64,000 nt of DNA from Alphaproteobacteria bacterium (GCA_024236075.1 JACKLE010000005.1:119631-183630); one strand, 5' to 3'. Positions 8,494-17,784 are shown, counted from the first letter of the stretch. Program-made: numbers and translations. The notes: generated by a model not told the origin, from the sequence alone.

Positions 8494-10209
8494 TCAGACC
8501 GGCGCACCGCCGGGGCGGCGCATGCGCTTCATCGCCCATTTCACGATGGAGGGCTCGATCACGATGGCGCCGCTGATGACGATCTGCTGCGTGGGCCTCG
8601 GCTCCGCCGTGCCGAGATAGACGCTCTCCTCGAGCGTGAGCGCGCCGCCCGCCACGCTGAAGACCCAGCCGTCCCCGCTCTGAAGCCGCAGCACGGCGGA
8701 CTCCCCGTCGCGGTTGAGGCTCGCGCGCACGTCCGGGTGCAGATGAAAGCGCACGGCGAAGGGAAGGGGCTCGACATCGCGCGCATCCTCGGCGCCCACC
8801 GCCTCGGCGTAGAAGAGACGATCCTCGCCGCGCACATCGTTGCCGTCCGTATTGACGTAGAGGCGGCGCTCGTGGACGAGCCCGTAAGCGTCGAGATAGC
8901 CGTCATGGGAGGTCGCGAGCCAAATGCCGCGCTCCTCCTCGTTGCGCCGGCTGAGGACGCGCTCGGGGCCCGAGACGATCCGTGCGCCGACCAGAGGACG
9001 GGCGAGCGCGCCGCTCACGAAGTGACAGCTCGATGTGTCCGCGACCGTCAGCGTCGAATGGGCGGCGGTCGCGCGCAGCGCCTCCGACCAGGCTTCGCCG
9101 AGGCCGGCGCCCGATCCGCAGTTCACGATGACGCGCTCGCGGCCCACGCTCATCTCGAAGGCGAGCGCGCTCGCATGCGCGGTCGTGCTTGTTGCCCCCC
9201 TCGGCGGGGGGCCCGTGTCCATCAGGATGACGACACCGCTCGCCGCGAGTCTCTGAAAGCGGGCATGCGGAGCGACGCCGAAGGCGTGTCCGTCGGGATG
9301 GAAGCGCGCGACGAGGAGGCGGATCAGCTCCTGGTCCTCCTCGCCTCCGCCGTGGAATAGCGGAAAGCGCTCGTCGCCATGCTGAAAGAAATGGAGCATC
9401 GGGGCCATGCGCGTAATCGCGCCGTAGATCGTTTCCGGCATCGCCTTCGAGATGGCCGCCATCGTGTCCTGCACGATGGCGAGGTCGTGCAGCATGCGCG
9501 GCACGAGCGCGGGATTGCGGCTCGCGTGGCCGCCATCGGGCAGGATGTGGCGGTCGAGCTCCTGCGCAACGAGCCTGAGGCCGAGATCGAGCGCGCGGGC
9601 GCGCCCGGGAACGACGGCGCCGCCGAGGGCGAGCGCGACGCCCGTCACGAAGCGCTGCGGCCCGACGGGCGCGAGCTTCGCGATGGCCTCGAGATAGCGA
9701 AGCTGCGCGATGAGCGATCCCAGGAACTGGGCACGCCAGGCGGCGTCGGCCTCGGCGAGAAGCGCGCGCGCGGCCGTCAGCCAGCTGACGATACGGCGCG
9801 CCGTCACGTCGGCGCGCCAGACGACGTCGTCCTTCGCCGGCGCGCGGTCGAGCCAGGCGGTGATGAGCCAGCGGGCGTGAGCGTGCGGGGCATCGGGCGG
9901 CGTGAAATGGCGCAGCCAGGAGAAGCCGTGGCTCTCCTCCGCGAAGAGAGGCGTCGGCGCCGCCGCGTCCCACGGCACGGCGCCCTCCGGCGTTTCGATC
10001 CGGCCGCCCGGAAGCGCGTAGTGCCCGCGCAGGAAGGCGTCCGCCTTGTCGCGCGTGCCGGGAAAGGGATCCGCGGGCTGAGAGAGAAGCTGGGAGGGCG
10101 TCCGGCGAGCGCTCGCGCGGGCCAAGGGCCGCGCGGCGGAGAGGCGCGCCCGGACGACCGCGCGCTTCGCGGCCGCGGCGGCGATCTCGGGCAGCGAGAC
10201 GCCGCGCAT
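8494..10209 (-). CDS. Heparinase II/III family protein
   Basis: The 571-residue protein has an alpha/alpha toroid N-terminal half (about 80-330, with the HGFSWLRHF and LPDGGHASRNPALVPRML stretches) and a C-terminal beta-sandwich heparinase II/III-like domain (about 340-560, with AAHSTLTVADTSSCHF). Family members are polysaccharide lyases or lyase-like proteins. In Rhizobiales this gene commonly sits near rsmB, rpe and purH, as here. No signal peptide is obvious, so it may be cytoplasmic. The substrate cannot be read from sequence. It is probably co-transcribed with rpe, 82 bases upstream. Confidence 0.85.
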   Translation of the reverse strand: MRGVSLPEIAAAAAKRAVVRARLSAARPLARASARRTPSQLLSQPADPFPGTRDKADAFLRGHYALPGGRIETPEGAVPWDAAAPTPLFAEESHGFSWLRHFTPPDAPHAHARWLITAWLDRAPAKDDVVWRADVTARRIVSWLTAARALLAEADAAWRAQFLGSLIAQLRYLEAIAKLAPVGPQRFVTGVALALGGAVVPGRARALDLGLRLVAQELDRHILPDGGHASRNPALVPRMLHDLAIVQDTMAAISKAMPETIYGAITRMAPMLHFFQHGDERFPLFHGGGEEDQELIRLLVARFHPDGHAFGVAPHARFQRLAASGVVILMDTGPPPRGATSTTAHASALAFEMSVGRERVIVNCGSGAGLGEAWSEALRATAAHSTLTVADTSSCHFVSGALARPLVGARIVSGPERVLSRRNEEERGIWLATSHDGYLDAYGLVHERRLYVNTDGNDVRGEDRLFYAEAVGAEDARDVEPLPFAVRFHLHPDVRASLNRDGESAVLRLQSGDGWVFSVAGGALTLEESVYLGTAEPRPTQQIVISGAIVIEPSIVKWAMKRMRRPGGAPV

Positions 10210-10291
10210 CAGGCCGCCTCCTCCGCCGGACAGGGCACGGCGCCGCGGACGGCGCGCCGATCGCGGGCGGAGCGGGGCATCGTCATCGCCC

Positions 10292-10954
10292 TCATGCCCC
10301 TCCGCGCAGGCGGCGGATGTTCTCCGCGTAGCGCGCCGGGCCGCCCTCGAAGCTCGCCGTCCCGGCGACGAGGATGTCGGCGCCGGCCGCGATCACCTCG
10401 GCGGCGGTCGCGAGATTGATCCCGCCGTCGACCTCCAGCGCGATCTCCCGGGGCTGCGCGTCTATCGTCGTCCGCAGCGTGCGGATCTTGGGCAATTGGC
10501 TCTTGAGGAAGCTTTGGCCGCCGAAGCCCGGATTGACGCTCATCACGAGAAGGAGGTCGACGAGATCGATGACGTGCTCGACGGCGGCGACGGGCGTCGC
10601 CGGATTGAGGGCGAGCCCGGCCTTGGCGCCGCCCGCGCGGATGCGCTCCAGCGTGCGGTGGAGATGGGGGCCCGCCTCCGGGTGCACCGTCAGAATGTCC
10701 GCACCCGCCTCAATGAAGGCATCGATGAACGGATCGACCGGCGCGATCATGAGGTGCACGTCGAGCGGGCGGCGCGAATGGCGCTTGAGGGCCTTCACGA
10801 CACCCGGTCCGATGGTGAGGTTCGGCACGAAATGGCCGTCCATCACGTCGACATGGATGAGGTCGGCACCGGCGGCCTCGAGGCGTGCAATCTCCTCGCC
10901 GAGCGCGGCGAAATCGGCCGACAGAATCGAGGGGGCGATTCGGATGTCCCGCAT
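10292..10954 (-). CDS. rpe: Ribulose-phosphate 3-epimerase
   Basis: This 220-residue TIM-barrel enzyme interconverts ribulose 5-phosphate and xylulose 5-phosphate in the pentose phosphate and Calvin pathways. Motifs seen are IAPSILSADFAALGEEI at the N-terminus, the metal-binding HVDVMDGHFVPNLTIGPGVV, LVMSVNPGFGGQSF and the phosphate-binding EVDGGINLATA. Length is normal. The start is ATG at 10954. It leads a minus-strand pair with the heparinase-like gene and is separated by about 115 bases from the lipoprotein gene upstream. Confidence 0.96.
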   Translation of the reverse strand: MRDIRIAPSILSADFAALGEEIARLEAAGADLIHVDVMDGHFVPNLTIGPGVVKALKRHSRRPLDVHLMIAPVDPFIDAFIEAGADILTVHPEAGPHLHRTLERIRAGGAKAGLALNPATPVAAVEHVIDLVDLLLVMSVNPGFGGQSFLKSQLPKIRTLRTTIDAQPREIALEVDGGINLATAAEVIAAGADILVAGTASFEGGPARYAENIRRLRGGA

Positions 10955-11037
10955 GCGCGCAACCTAGAGCAAAAAGGCGGCGGTTGCGAACCTTCGCGGC
11001 GGAATCGGGGCCTTTGCGCGCGCCTCTCGCCGGGGAA

Positions 11038-11056
11038 GGTCCGGGCCGGCCGGACC
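11038..11056. terminator. GC-rich stem-loop after the lipoprotein gene
   Basis: GGTCCGG at 11038-11044 pairs perfectly with CCGGACC at 11050-11056 across a five-base loop. It lies about 15 bases beyond the stop codon of the minus-strand lipoprotein gene and upstream of rpe. No T-tract follows on either strand, so a factor-independent terminator is only a possibility. Confidence 0.3.
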
Positions 11057-11071
11057 TCCCCGCCGGCGGGC

Positions 11072-11581
11072 TCAGGGAGCGCCGGCGTCCGGCACCACGC
11101 GCACGCGCTCGCCGGAGATGATGAGCACTCTTTGCCCCGGCGCGAGCACGACATCGTCGCCCTGCACCACGGTCACGAGCTGGCCGTTCTCGGTCTGGAT
11201 CACGTACTCGATGCCGCTCTGGCGGGTGAGGCCTTCTTCGGCCGCCGCACCGAGCAGGCCGCCGACGACGGCACCGGCGACGCCGCCCGCGATGCCCGCC
11301 GCGGTGCCCTGTCCGATCTGCGAGCCGCCGGCCGCTCCGGCGATGGCGCCGGCCCCGGCGCCGATGCCGCTCTTGGTGCCCTCGATGTTGACCGCGCGGG
11401 CGGAGACGATCGTGCCCCGGGTCACGCTGTTGACCGCGCCGGCGCCGGCGCGCGGGACGTCGCTGCCGCCGAGGCCGCTCGCGCAGGCCGAAAGGCCGAG
11501 GCTCGCCGCAAGGGCGAGCGCCGCGACGAGAGGCACGAAATGGAAGCCCCGCCGGGGCTCGGAAGCTGGGAGATCGCTCAT
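11072..11581 (-). CDS. Glycine-zipper outer-membrane lipoprotein (SlyB/Pcp-like)
   Basis: The 169-residue protein starts at the ATG complementary to 11579-11581. It has a positively charged N-terminus, a hydrophobic core and a lipobox LSAC, indicating outer-membrane lipidation. A central Gly/Ala-rich glycine zipper (about 75-115: repeated GxxxG in IGAGAGAIAGAAGGSQIGQG and following residues) is followed by a beta-rich C-terminal segment. This resembles SlyB/Pcp-type (17-kDa antigen) lipoproteins that influence outer-membrane integrity. It lies between rpe and rsmB on the minus strand. Confidence 0.85.
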   Translation of the reverse strand: MSDLPASEPRRGFHFVPLVAALALAASLGLSACASGLGGSDVPRAGAGAVNSVTRGTIVSARAVNIEGTKSGIGAGAGAIAGAAGGSQIGQGTAAGIAGGVAGAVVGGLLGAAAEEGLTRQSGIEYVIQTENGQLVTVVQGDDVVLAPGQRVLIISGERVRVVPDAGAP

Positions 11582-11694
11582 GGCTCTGCCTTTTCGCTGT
11601 CCGGAGATGTCTTGCGGGCTCGCCCTGCGGCGCGCTGCGCACGTTAAGAATTTAGACTGCCCGCAGCCATTCTGCCACAGCCATTGCGCGGCTC

Positions 11695-13032
11695 TCAGGG
11701 CGCCTTGCGCAGGCGCGCCGCGAAGAAGCCGTCGAGGCCGCCCCGTTCGCGCCAATGGCAGGGCAGCGTGCGCAGATCGCCTTCCGGGGTGAGGGCCTCG
11801 GCAAGGCCCGGCACCTCGTCCGGCGCGACCGGCACCCGCGAGAATCCGCCCATCCGGAGAAATGCCGCGATCTGCGCCGGGCCTTCCTCCGGCTCGAGCG
11901 AGCAGACGGCGTAGACGAGCGTGCCGCCCGGGGCGAGGACGCGGCCGGCCGCCTCGAGGAGGCGCGCCTGCATCGCGCGCAAGGGGCCGAGATCGGCCTC
12001 GCGCTTGCTCCACGCGATATCGGGGTGGCGGCGGATCGTGCCGGTGGCGAGGCAGGGAGCGTCGAGAAGAATCCTGTCGGGCGCTTCGTCGGGCACGAAT
12101 TCGGCGGCGTCCGCAGCGACGATGCGTGCGGAGAGACCGGTGCGGGCGAGGTTTTCGGCGAGCCCTTCCAGGCGCTCCGGCGAGATGTCCACCGCCGTCA
12201 CCTCGGCGCCCGCCGCGGCGAGCTGCAGTGTCTTGCCTCCCGGCGCGGCGCAGAGGTCGAGGATGCGCTCGCCCGGACGCGGACCGAGAAGCCGGGCCGG
12301 CAGGGCCGCCGCCGCGTCCTGCACCCACCAGATTCCCTCGGAAAAGCCGGGCAGGCTCGGCACGGGTCCCGGCCGCGCGAGGCGGACGCTCCCCGTCGGG
12401 AGCAGCTCGGCACCTTCGGCGAATGCGAGGGGGTCGTCGGGCCTGCGCGGCGTGATGTCGAGCGGAGGCGGCTCGAGATGCGCCTCGGCGATCGCCCGCG
12501 CGGTCCCCTCGCCATAGGCGGCGGACCAGCGGCTCCATAGCCAGTCGGGCGTGCAGAGGCGCGCGATGTCGGCGCCCTCGAGAAGCTCGTCGCGGCGTTC
12601 GGCGATCCGGCGGCCCACGGCGTTGACGAGGCCCTTGAAGCTGCGCGCGCGGCCGGCTCCCGCGAGCGCCACGGCCGTCGCGACGGCGGCGTGGGGCGCG
12701 CCGCCGAGCACGAGAAGCTCCGCGCCTAGGACGAGAAGGATGGCGCGCGCTTCCGCCGCGCTCTTGGGCAGGGGGCGTTCGATGAAGCCCGCGAGGACCG
12801 CCTCGATCTGGCCGCGCCGGCGCAGGGCCGCGCCGGCGAGCGCGTGGGCGAAGGCGCGGTCGCGCGGCTCGGCGAGCGCGCCGAGCTCTCCCGCGAGCGC
12901 GGCATCGAGGGGGAGCCTGTCCGTGAGGACCGCCGTCAGCGCACGGAGCGCCGTGCGCCTCGCCGGAAGTCCGGGCACCGGCTCGGCCTGGCGGCGTGCC
13001 GGCGTGCGTGCGTTCTTCGTCCCCACGGGCAA
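11695..13032 (-). CDS. rsmB: 16S rRNA (cytosine-C5) methyltransferase RsmB family
   Basis: The 445-residue protein has an N-terminal NusB-like helical domain (about 20-150) and a C-terminal Rossmann methyltransferase domain. The SAM-binding loop LCAAPGGKT, motif IV LDAPCLATGTIRRHPD and motif VI YAVCSLEPEEG with the catalytic cysteine are all visible. RsmB methylates C967 (E. coli numbering) of 16S rRNA; members of the broader Fmu/Sun family can differ in target. It sits 10 bases downstream of htpX and is probably co-transcribed with it. Confidence 0.92.
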   Translation of the reverse strand: MPVGTKNARTPARRQAEPVPGLPARRTALRALTAVLTDRLPLDAALAGELGALAEPRDRAFAHALAGAALRRRGQIEAVLAGFIERPLPKSAAEARAILLVLGAELLVLGGAPHAAVATAVALAGAGRARSFKGLVNAVGRRIAERRDELLEGADIARLCTPDWLWSRWSAAYGEGTARAIAEAHLEPPPLDITPRRPDDPLAFAEGAELLPTGSVRLARPGPVPSLPGFSEGIWWVQDAAAALPARLLGPRPGERILDLCAAPGGKTLQLAAAGAEVTAVDISPERLEGLAENLARTGLSARIVAADAAEFVPDEAPDRILLDAPCLATGTIRRHPDIAWSKREADLGPLRAMQARLLEAAGRVLAPGGTLVYAVCSLEPEEGPAQIAAFLRMGGFSRVPVAPDEVPGLAEALTPEGDLRTLPCHWRERGGLDGFFAARLRKAP

Positions 13033-13042
13033 GGCGCTCGGC

Positions 13043-13912
13043 TCAGCCCCAGGGACCGCGCATGGGAGCGGCGGTCTTGTGCCCGGCCATGGCCTGGAGC
13101 CGCGCGATGCGGTTTTCGGTCGCCGGATGGGTCGCGAAGAGGTTGTCGACCTTGCGGCCGTGCAGCGGGTTCACGATGAAGAGATGCGCGGTCGCCGGAT
13201 TGTTCTCGGCGGGCGCGTTGTCGATGATGCCCGCGGCCCCCGAGATCTTGTCGAGCGCCGAGGCGAGCCAGAGCGGGCGGCCGCAAATCTCCGCGCCGAT
13301 CCGGTCCGCCTCGTATTCCCGCGTGCGGCTGATCGCCATCTGCACCAGGGCCGCGGCGAGCGGGGCGAGGACCATGACGAGAACGACGCCGACGAAGCCC
13401 AGCGGGTTGTTGCGATTGTTCCCGAGGAGGAAGGCGAAATTGGCGAGCATGGAGACCGCGCCCGCGATGGTCGCCGTCACCGTCATGGTCAGCGTGTCGC
13501 GGTTCTTCACATGCGCGAGCTCGTGGGCGAGGACGCCGGAGAGCTCCTGCGGCGTCAGCACGCCGAGGAGGCCGGAGGTGACGGCCACGGCGGCATGCTC
13601 GGGATCGCGCCCCGTCGCGAAGGCGTTGGGCTGGGGGTTCTCGATGATGTAGAGGCGCGGCATCGGCAGGCCGGCATTCTGCGCGAGCTGCGCGACGATG
13701 CGGCCGAGCTCGGATGCGCTGCCGGGGTCGATCTCGCGGGCGCCGTAGAGGCGCAGGACCATCTTGTCCGAGTTCCAATAGGTGAACGCGTTGAGCGCCA
13801 CCGCGACGGCGAGCGCGATAAGGGCCCCGCCCGTGCCGCCGAGCAGCCAGCCTATGGCGAGAAAGAGCCCGGTCATGGCCGCCAGGAGGATCGCGGTACG
13901 GGCGTAGCTCAT
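13043..13912 (-). CDS. htpX: Membrane zinc metalloprotease HtpX
   Basis: The 289-residue M48-family protease degrades misfolded inner-membrane proteins. The start is the ATG complementary to 13910-13912; a longer frame upstream has no family match. Transmembrane segments occur at about 6-45 and again near 145-190. The zinc motif HELAH (within VLAHELAHVKNRDTL) follows the ITSGLLG-like segment, and the third ligand is in the REYEADRIGAEI region. The gene precedes rsmB on the same strand and is divergent from the DUF1674 gene. Confidence 0.95.
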   Translation of the reverse strand: MSYARTAILLAAMTGLFLAIGWLLGGTGGALIALAVAVALNAFTYWNSDKMVLRLYGAREIDPGSASELGRIVAQLAQNAGLPMPRLYIIENPQPNAFATGRDPEHAAVAVTSGLLGVLTPQELSGVLAHELAHVKNRDTLTMTVTATIAGAVSMLANFAFLLGNNRNNPLGFVGVVLVMVLAPLAAALVQMAISRTREYEADRIGAEICGRPLWLASALDKISGAAGIIDNAPAENNPATAHLFIVNPLHGRKVDNLFATHPATENRIARLQAMAGHKTAAPMRGPWG

Positions 13913-14050
13913 GACGGGTACATCTCCGAGGTCGCTTCCCCCTTGCCGGTTGCGGCGCCGCGCCGTCCCTGGCGTCGGCGGACAAGGGGGGCGATGATTA
14001 CATATGATGGCGGCCGGCCCGTTCAATCGGGCGGGCGGAGGCGTTGGAGC

Positions 14051-14257
14051 ATGGCCGAGAAGGGTGCGAGGATCAGCGAGCGGGAGCGGGTCCGGCGCGT
14101 GCGCGAGGCGGGCAGGCGGGCGAGGGCCGAAGCCGAGGCCCGCGCGCGGCAGGCCGCCGCCGCGCCCGACCGTCCCGAGGAGCGCGGAGGCCCCGAGGGC
14201 CCCGAGCCCACCCGCTATGGCGACTGGGAGCGCAAGGGCATTGCAAGCGATTTCTGA
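14051..14257 (+). CDS. DUF1674 (SDHAF4-like) small protein
   Basis: The 68-residue charged protein ends in the diagnostic PTRYGDWERKGIASDF signature of DUF1674. This family is related to SDHAF4, a succinate dehydrogenase assembly factor. The N-terminal half is a highly charged Arg/Glu/Ala helix. The ATG at 14051 follows a GGAGGCGTTGGAGC leader with a usable ribosome site. It is transcribed divergently from htpX, a common arrangement in Rhizobiales. The role in SDH maturation is inferred from the family only. Confidence 0.85.
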   Translation: MAEKGARISERERVRRVREAGRRARAEAEARARQAAAAPDRPEERGGPEGPEPTRYGDWERKGIASDF

Positions 14258-14279
14258 GGCCTCGCGGGAAGCCCGCGGG

Positions 14280-15119
14280 ATGGGAGCGAGGCTCGCGCAG
14301 CTTCGGCACGGAGCGCTCGACCGCGTGGCGCGGCTCAGTCCGCGCGGGCAGCGCGTCCTGCGCCTCTACAGCACGCCGAAGCTCTCGGCACGGAGGATTT
14401 CGGACCTGCGCGGGCTCTCCGCCTGCGAGGCCAAGGCGACGTCCCAGAACGGCGAGGACGGCATCCTTCTCGGGCTTTTCGGGCTCATCGGAACGACCGA
14501 CCGCCGCTTCTGCGAATTCGGCTTCCATTTCGGACAGAACAATTCGATCGAGCTCGCAGCCCATGGCTGGCAGGGGCTTCTTCTCGACGGCTCGCCCAGC
14601 GCCGCGACGCTCAGGGCGCGCGCGCTCGCCACGCGCGGCATCAAGGTGCGGCGGGCCTTCATCACGGCCGAGAGCGTGAACGCGCAGATCGGCGCCGAGC
14701 TCTCGGGACCCATCGACTTCCTCTCGGTCGACATAGACGGCAACGACTATTGGGTATGGCGTGCCCTGACGGTCGTCGAGCCGCGGGTGGTCTGCGTCGA
14801 GTACCGCGTCTATATGGGCACCGAAGAGGCGGTGAGCATGCCCTACGACCCCGCCTTCCAATGGGATCGCGCGGGCGATCCGGCCTTCCTCGGCGCGTCG
14901 GTCGCGGCGTTCGAGAAGCTCGGCCGGGCCAAGGGGTACCGGCTCGTCTATCTGGAGCGCGCGGGCGTCAACGCCTTCTTCGTGCGGGAGGACTGCCTCG
15001 AAGGCATGGACGTGCCGCCGCTGGCGGAGCTGGCGGCGGGCGTTCCGGCGCTCGCGGAGACCATGCGTCCGGGCTGGCGGATGGATCCCGGCCTGCGGGC
15101 GCGCCTCGTCGACGTGTAG
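14280..15119 (+). CDS. FkbM-like SAM-dependent methyltransferase domain protein
   Basis: The chosen ATG at 14280 gives 279 residues; an alternative in-frame ATG at 14214 overlaps the DUF1674 gene. The core includes ATSQNGEDGIL, FCEFGFHFGQNNSIELAAHG (motif I-like), a central GPIDFLSVDIDGNDYWVWRA (motif IV-like) and VVCVEYRVYMG. These match the FkbM-like class I methyltransferase fold, often involved in O-methylating sugars or secondary metabolites. The acceptor is unknown. A short hairpin (CAACT/AGTTG, 15129-15141) lies just after the stop but has no clear T-run. Confidence 0.65.
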   Translation: MGARLAQLRHGALDRVARLSPRGQRVLRLYSTPKLSARRISDLRGLSACEAKATSQNGEDGILLGLFGLIGTTDRRFCEFGFHFGQNNSIELAAHGWQGLLLDGSPSAATLRARALATRGIKVRRAFITAESVNAQIGAELSGPIDFLSVDIDGNDYWVWRALTVVEPRVVCVEYRVYMGTEEAVSMPYDPAFQWDRAGDPAFLGASVAAFEKLGRAKGYRLVYLERAGVNAFFVREDCLEGMDVPPLAELAAGVPALAETMRPGWRMDPGLRARLVDV

Positions 15120-15281
15120 ATCGGGCCTCAACTAAAAGTTGGTGGATTCGCGCCATAGCACCTATAGGGTGGCGTGACCGAGACGCATCGCCGCGAATCG
15201 CCGGCCTTTCGCCGACGCCGGTCGTGGGTTCTCCGGACGCCCTAATCCGCTCCCAGGGGCCGACGCCGACATCAGACGACG

Positions 15282-15809
15282 ATGAAGAAGCACCGGTCCC
15301 GCGATGCCGCCGCTCGTCGAAGTCCGCAACCTGTGGCTGTCTGCGCGTGGACCTGCAAGCAGATCCTTGGGGCAGCCTTCGCGATCGCCTCGGCGGGTGC
15401 GGAAGAGGTGGTCGCGGGTCCCGTGCCGGGGGTGGTCGAGCGCGTCGTCGACGGGGATACGATCGCGGTGACGGCCCATATCTGGCTCGGCCAGGAGGTG
15501 CGCACCCTGGTCCGGCTCGCCGGAATCGACACGCCGGAGAGCCGGGGCCCCAAATGCCGGCGCGAGGCACGCCTCGCGGCCGAGGCGGCGAAGGCGCTCG
15601 AGGAGGTCCTCGCGGGCCGCTCGGTGAGCCTCGAAGAGATCCGCCACGACAAGTTCGGCGGCCGGGTCGTGGCGCGCGTATACGCGCCGGACGGAACCGA
15701 CATCGCCGAGATCCTGCGCGCCCGGGGGCTCGCCGTCGCCTATGACGGCCGCGCCAAATCCTCCTGGTGCGTTGCGCCCGCCGCGCCGCCCGTCTCGCGG
15801 CCCGACTGA
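15282..15809 (+). CDS. Secreted thermonuclease (SNase) family protein
   Basis: The 175-residue protein has a hydrophobic N-terminal stretch (about 25-45) that could act as signal or anchor. It carries the staphylococcal-nuclease OB-fold core: VERVVDGDTIAV (calcium/DNA site), VRLAGIDTPES and DKFGGRVVARVYAPDG. The catalytic Arg/Glu environment looks intact in VRLAGIDTPESRG. It is probably an exported or periplasmic nuclease. A second SNase-like gene lies in the mobile region at 42,763; the two are clearly different in sequence. Confidence 0.8.
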   Translation: MKKHRSRDAAARRSPQPVAVCAWTCKQILGAAFAIASAGAEEVVAGPVPGVVERVVDGDTIAVTAHIWLGQEVRTLVRLAGIDTPESRGPKCRREARLAAEAAKALEEVLAGRSVSLEEIRHDKFGGRVVARVYAPDGTDIAEILRARGLAVAYDGRAKSSWCVAPAAPPVSRPD

Positions 15810-15879
15810 GGCGCCCCTTCCCGCAGCCGGCCGAACCCCTCTATCCTTGCGCCGCCGCGAATGGATTGAGGAGGGCGCG

Positions 15880-16938
15880 ATGGCCGAGGAGGCGATGGAG
15901 AAACGCACGCCGGTCGGGGCGTTCGCCGGAGCCGTCGGCTTCGCGGTGACCGTCCTGGCGCTGAGCGTTCTCTACTACGGCAAGGATTTCCTCATTCCGG
16001 TCGCCATCGCGATCGTGGTCTGGTACCTGATCAACGCTCTCGCGACCGCGCTCGAGCGCGTGCCGATCCTCTCGCGGCTGCCGCGCTGGACCTTCATGGC
16101 CTTCGCGCTGCTCATCATCCTCTTCCTCTCGACGGCGGTTGGCCGCCTCATCGGCGCCAACGTCTCTGACATGATCGACGGCTATCCGGCCTATCGCGAT
16201 CATCTCGTCGCGCTCGCGGACAAGGTCTCCGCGCGGATCGGGCTGCCGGTGCAGGACTATGTCGAGAACTTCTTCAAGGAATTCGACTTCCGCCCCTGGA
16301 TCGCGAGCATCGCCTCGGGGCTCACCTCCGTGCTCGGAACATTGGGCCTCGTCGTGACCTATGTCGCCTTCATGCTCGTCGAGCAGACGCGCTTCTCCGA
16401 AAAGCTCGCCCATCTCGCATCGGACCCCGCGCGCCTCACCGCGATCAAGATCGCGCTCGCGCGCATGCAGCGCCAGATCGAGACCTATGTCTGGGTCAAG
16501 ACCTTCGCGAGCCTGCTCACGGGCCTTGCAAGCTGGGTCGTGCTCGTTCTGGTCGGCGTCGACAACGCGCCGTTCTGGGCGCTTCTCGCCTTTCTGCTGA
16601 ACTACATTCCGACCATCGGCTCGATCCTCGGCGTCGTGCTGCCCGCGCTCATGGCTCTCGTGCAGTTCGACACGCTGACGCCGTTCCTCATCGTGACCGG
16701 GGGGCTCGGCATCGCCCAGTTCCTCACCGGCAACGTGCTCGAGCCGCCGCTGATGGGAGAGACGCTCAACATCAGCCCGCTCGTCGTGATGCTCTCGCTC
16801 GTGCTCTGGGGCATGCTGTGGGGGCTCGCGGGCATGTTCCTCTGCGTGCCGATCACCGTGATTCTTCTGATCGTGCTCGCCCAGTTTCCCGCGACACGGG
16901 GCATCGCCGTTCTGCTGTCGGGCACCGGACGCGTCTGA
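15880..16938 (+). CDS. AI-2E family transporter (PerM-like permease)
   Basis: The 352-residue integral membrane protein starts at the ATG at 15880 after a strong GAGGAGGG ribosome site. About eight hydrophobic segments are evident, including residues 15-35, 40-60, 75-95, 150-175 and four near the C-terminus, with the family-typical NYIPTIGSILGVVLPALMAL and TGNVLEPPLMG motifs. Members have been linked to autoinducer-2 export or Na+/H+ antiport, and the substrate is unknown here. It converges with the NlpC/P60 gene 12 bases away. Confidence 0.88.
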   Translation: MAEEAMEKRTPVGAFAGAVGFAVTVLALSVLYYGKDFLIPVAIAIVVWYLINALATALERVPILSRLPRWTFMAFALLIILFLSTAVGRLIGANVSDMIDGYPAYRDHLVALADKVSARIGLPVQDYVENFFKEFDFRPWIASIASGLTSVLGTLGLVVTYVAFMLVEQTRFSEKLAHLASDPARLTAIKIALARMQRQIETYVWVKTFASLLTGLASWVVLVLVGVDNAPFWALLAFLLNYIPTIGSILGVVLPALMALVQFDTLTPFLIVTGGLGIAQFLTGNVLEPPLMGETLNISPLVVMLSLVLWGMLWGLAGMFLCVPITVILLIVLAQFPATRGIAVLLSGTGRV

Positions 16939-16950
16939 GGCGGCGCACCG

Positions 16951-17784
16951 TCACGCCAGGCGGCGCACCGACCGGATCGCGCCGGCGCGGGGCAGCACCT
17001 CGGCGAGCGGGTCGAGCGTCACCGCCATGTGCGCCGCGTTGGCGTGCAGGAGCTGCGCCGCGTCGGCCATCAGCCCGACATGGCCCTTCCAGAACACGAG
17101 GTCGCCGCGCGCGAGCCCGTCGAAGGGCGGGGGGAGGGCGCTGCCGAGCGCGGCCTCCTGCTGATCGCTGTCGCGCGGGGAGGCGATGCCCGCGCCCATC
17201 AGCGCGAGCTGGACGAGGGCGGAGCAGTCGAGCCCGAGCGAGGAGCGTCCGCCCCAGAGATAGGGCGTGCCGAGAAAGCGCCCGGCCGTGGCCACGAAGT
17301 CGGGCGCCGTGTGCGCGAGCGGCGCGAGATGCGCGGCGAAGACGAAGCCTCCCTCCGCCGTCGCGGCCCAGTTGCCCTCCTCGCGCGTCACGGCGAGCCT
17401 CGCGCCATAGCTCAGGGCGAGCGCCGGCGGCCGCTTTATGTCCGCTGACGGAAAGACGAAGGTCCTGAGCGCCGTCACGCGGTGCGTCGGCGCCGGCCCG
17501 GGCTCGCCCAGCGCCGTCTCGGGCACGTAGCCCACATAGCCGTCGAGCGCGGCTTGGCCCCAGGCCCAGCCGGCCTTCGCGTCGTAAACGGTGAAGTCCT
17601 CGCCGTGGAGAAGCTCGGAGTCGAGCGCGGCGTCCCCGCTCGGGGCGCGGCGGAGCGCCGCGCTCGCCGAGCGCACCCGCATCGCCCGTCCGTCCACGAA
17701 GCGTTCCGCCTCGACGAGGCCCCTGAGGGTCCGGGCGGCGATGTCGCCGCGAGCGGGCGTCACGCGCGGATCGAGGGCGCTCAT
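16951..17784 (-). CDS. NlpC/P60 family peptidoglycan endopeptidase
   Basis: The 277-residue protein has bacterial SH3-like segments (about 40-140) followed by an NlpC/P60 cysteine peptidase domain (about 155-270). The catalytic cysteine lies in GLDCSALVQLAL, preceded by FLGTPYLWGGRSSLG; the histidine is in KGHVGLM. It resembles the dipeptidyl-peptidase VI type that cleaves gamma-D-Glu-meso-DAP bonds. No signal peptide is seen, consistent with cytoplasmic recycling enzymes of this type. Its ATG overlaps the stop of the M17 aminopeptidase by four bases, a classic pairing for murein peptide recycling. Confidence 0.88.
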   Translation of the reverse strand: MSALDPRVTPARGDIAARTLRGLVEAERFVDGRAMRVRSASAALRRAPSGDAALDSELLHGEDFTVYDAKAGWAWGQAALDGYVGYVPETALGEPGPAPTHRVTALRTFVFPSADIKRPPALALSYGARLAVTREEGNWAATAEGGFVFAAHLAPLAHTAPDFVATAGRFLGTPYLWGGRSSLGLDCSALVQLALMGAGIASPRDSDQQEAALGSALPPPFDGLARGDLVFWKGHVGLMADAAQLLHANAAHMAVTLDPLAEVLPRAGAIRSVRRLA

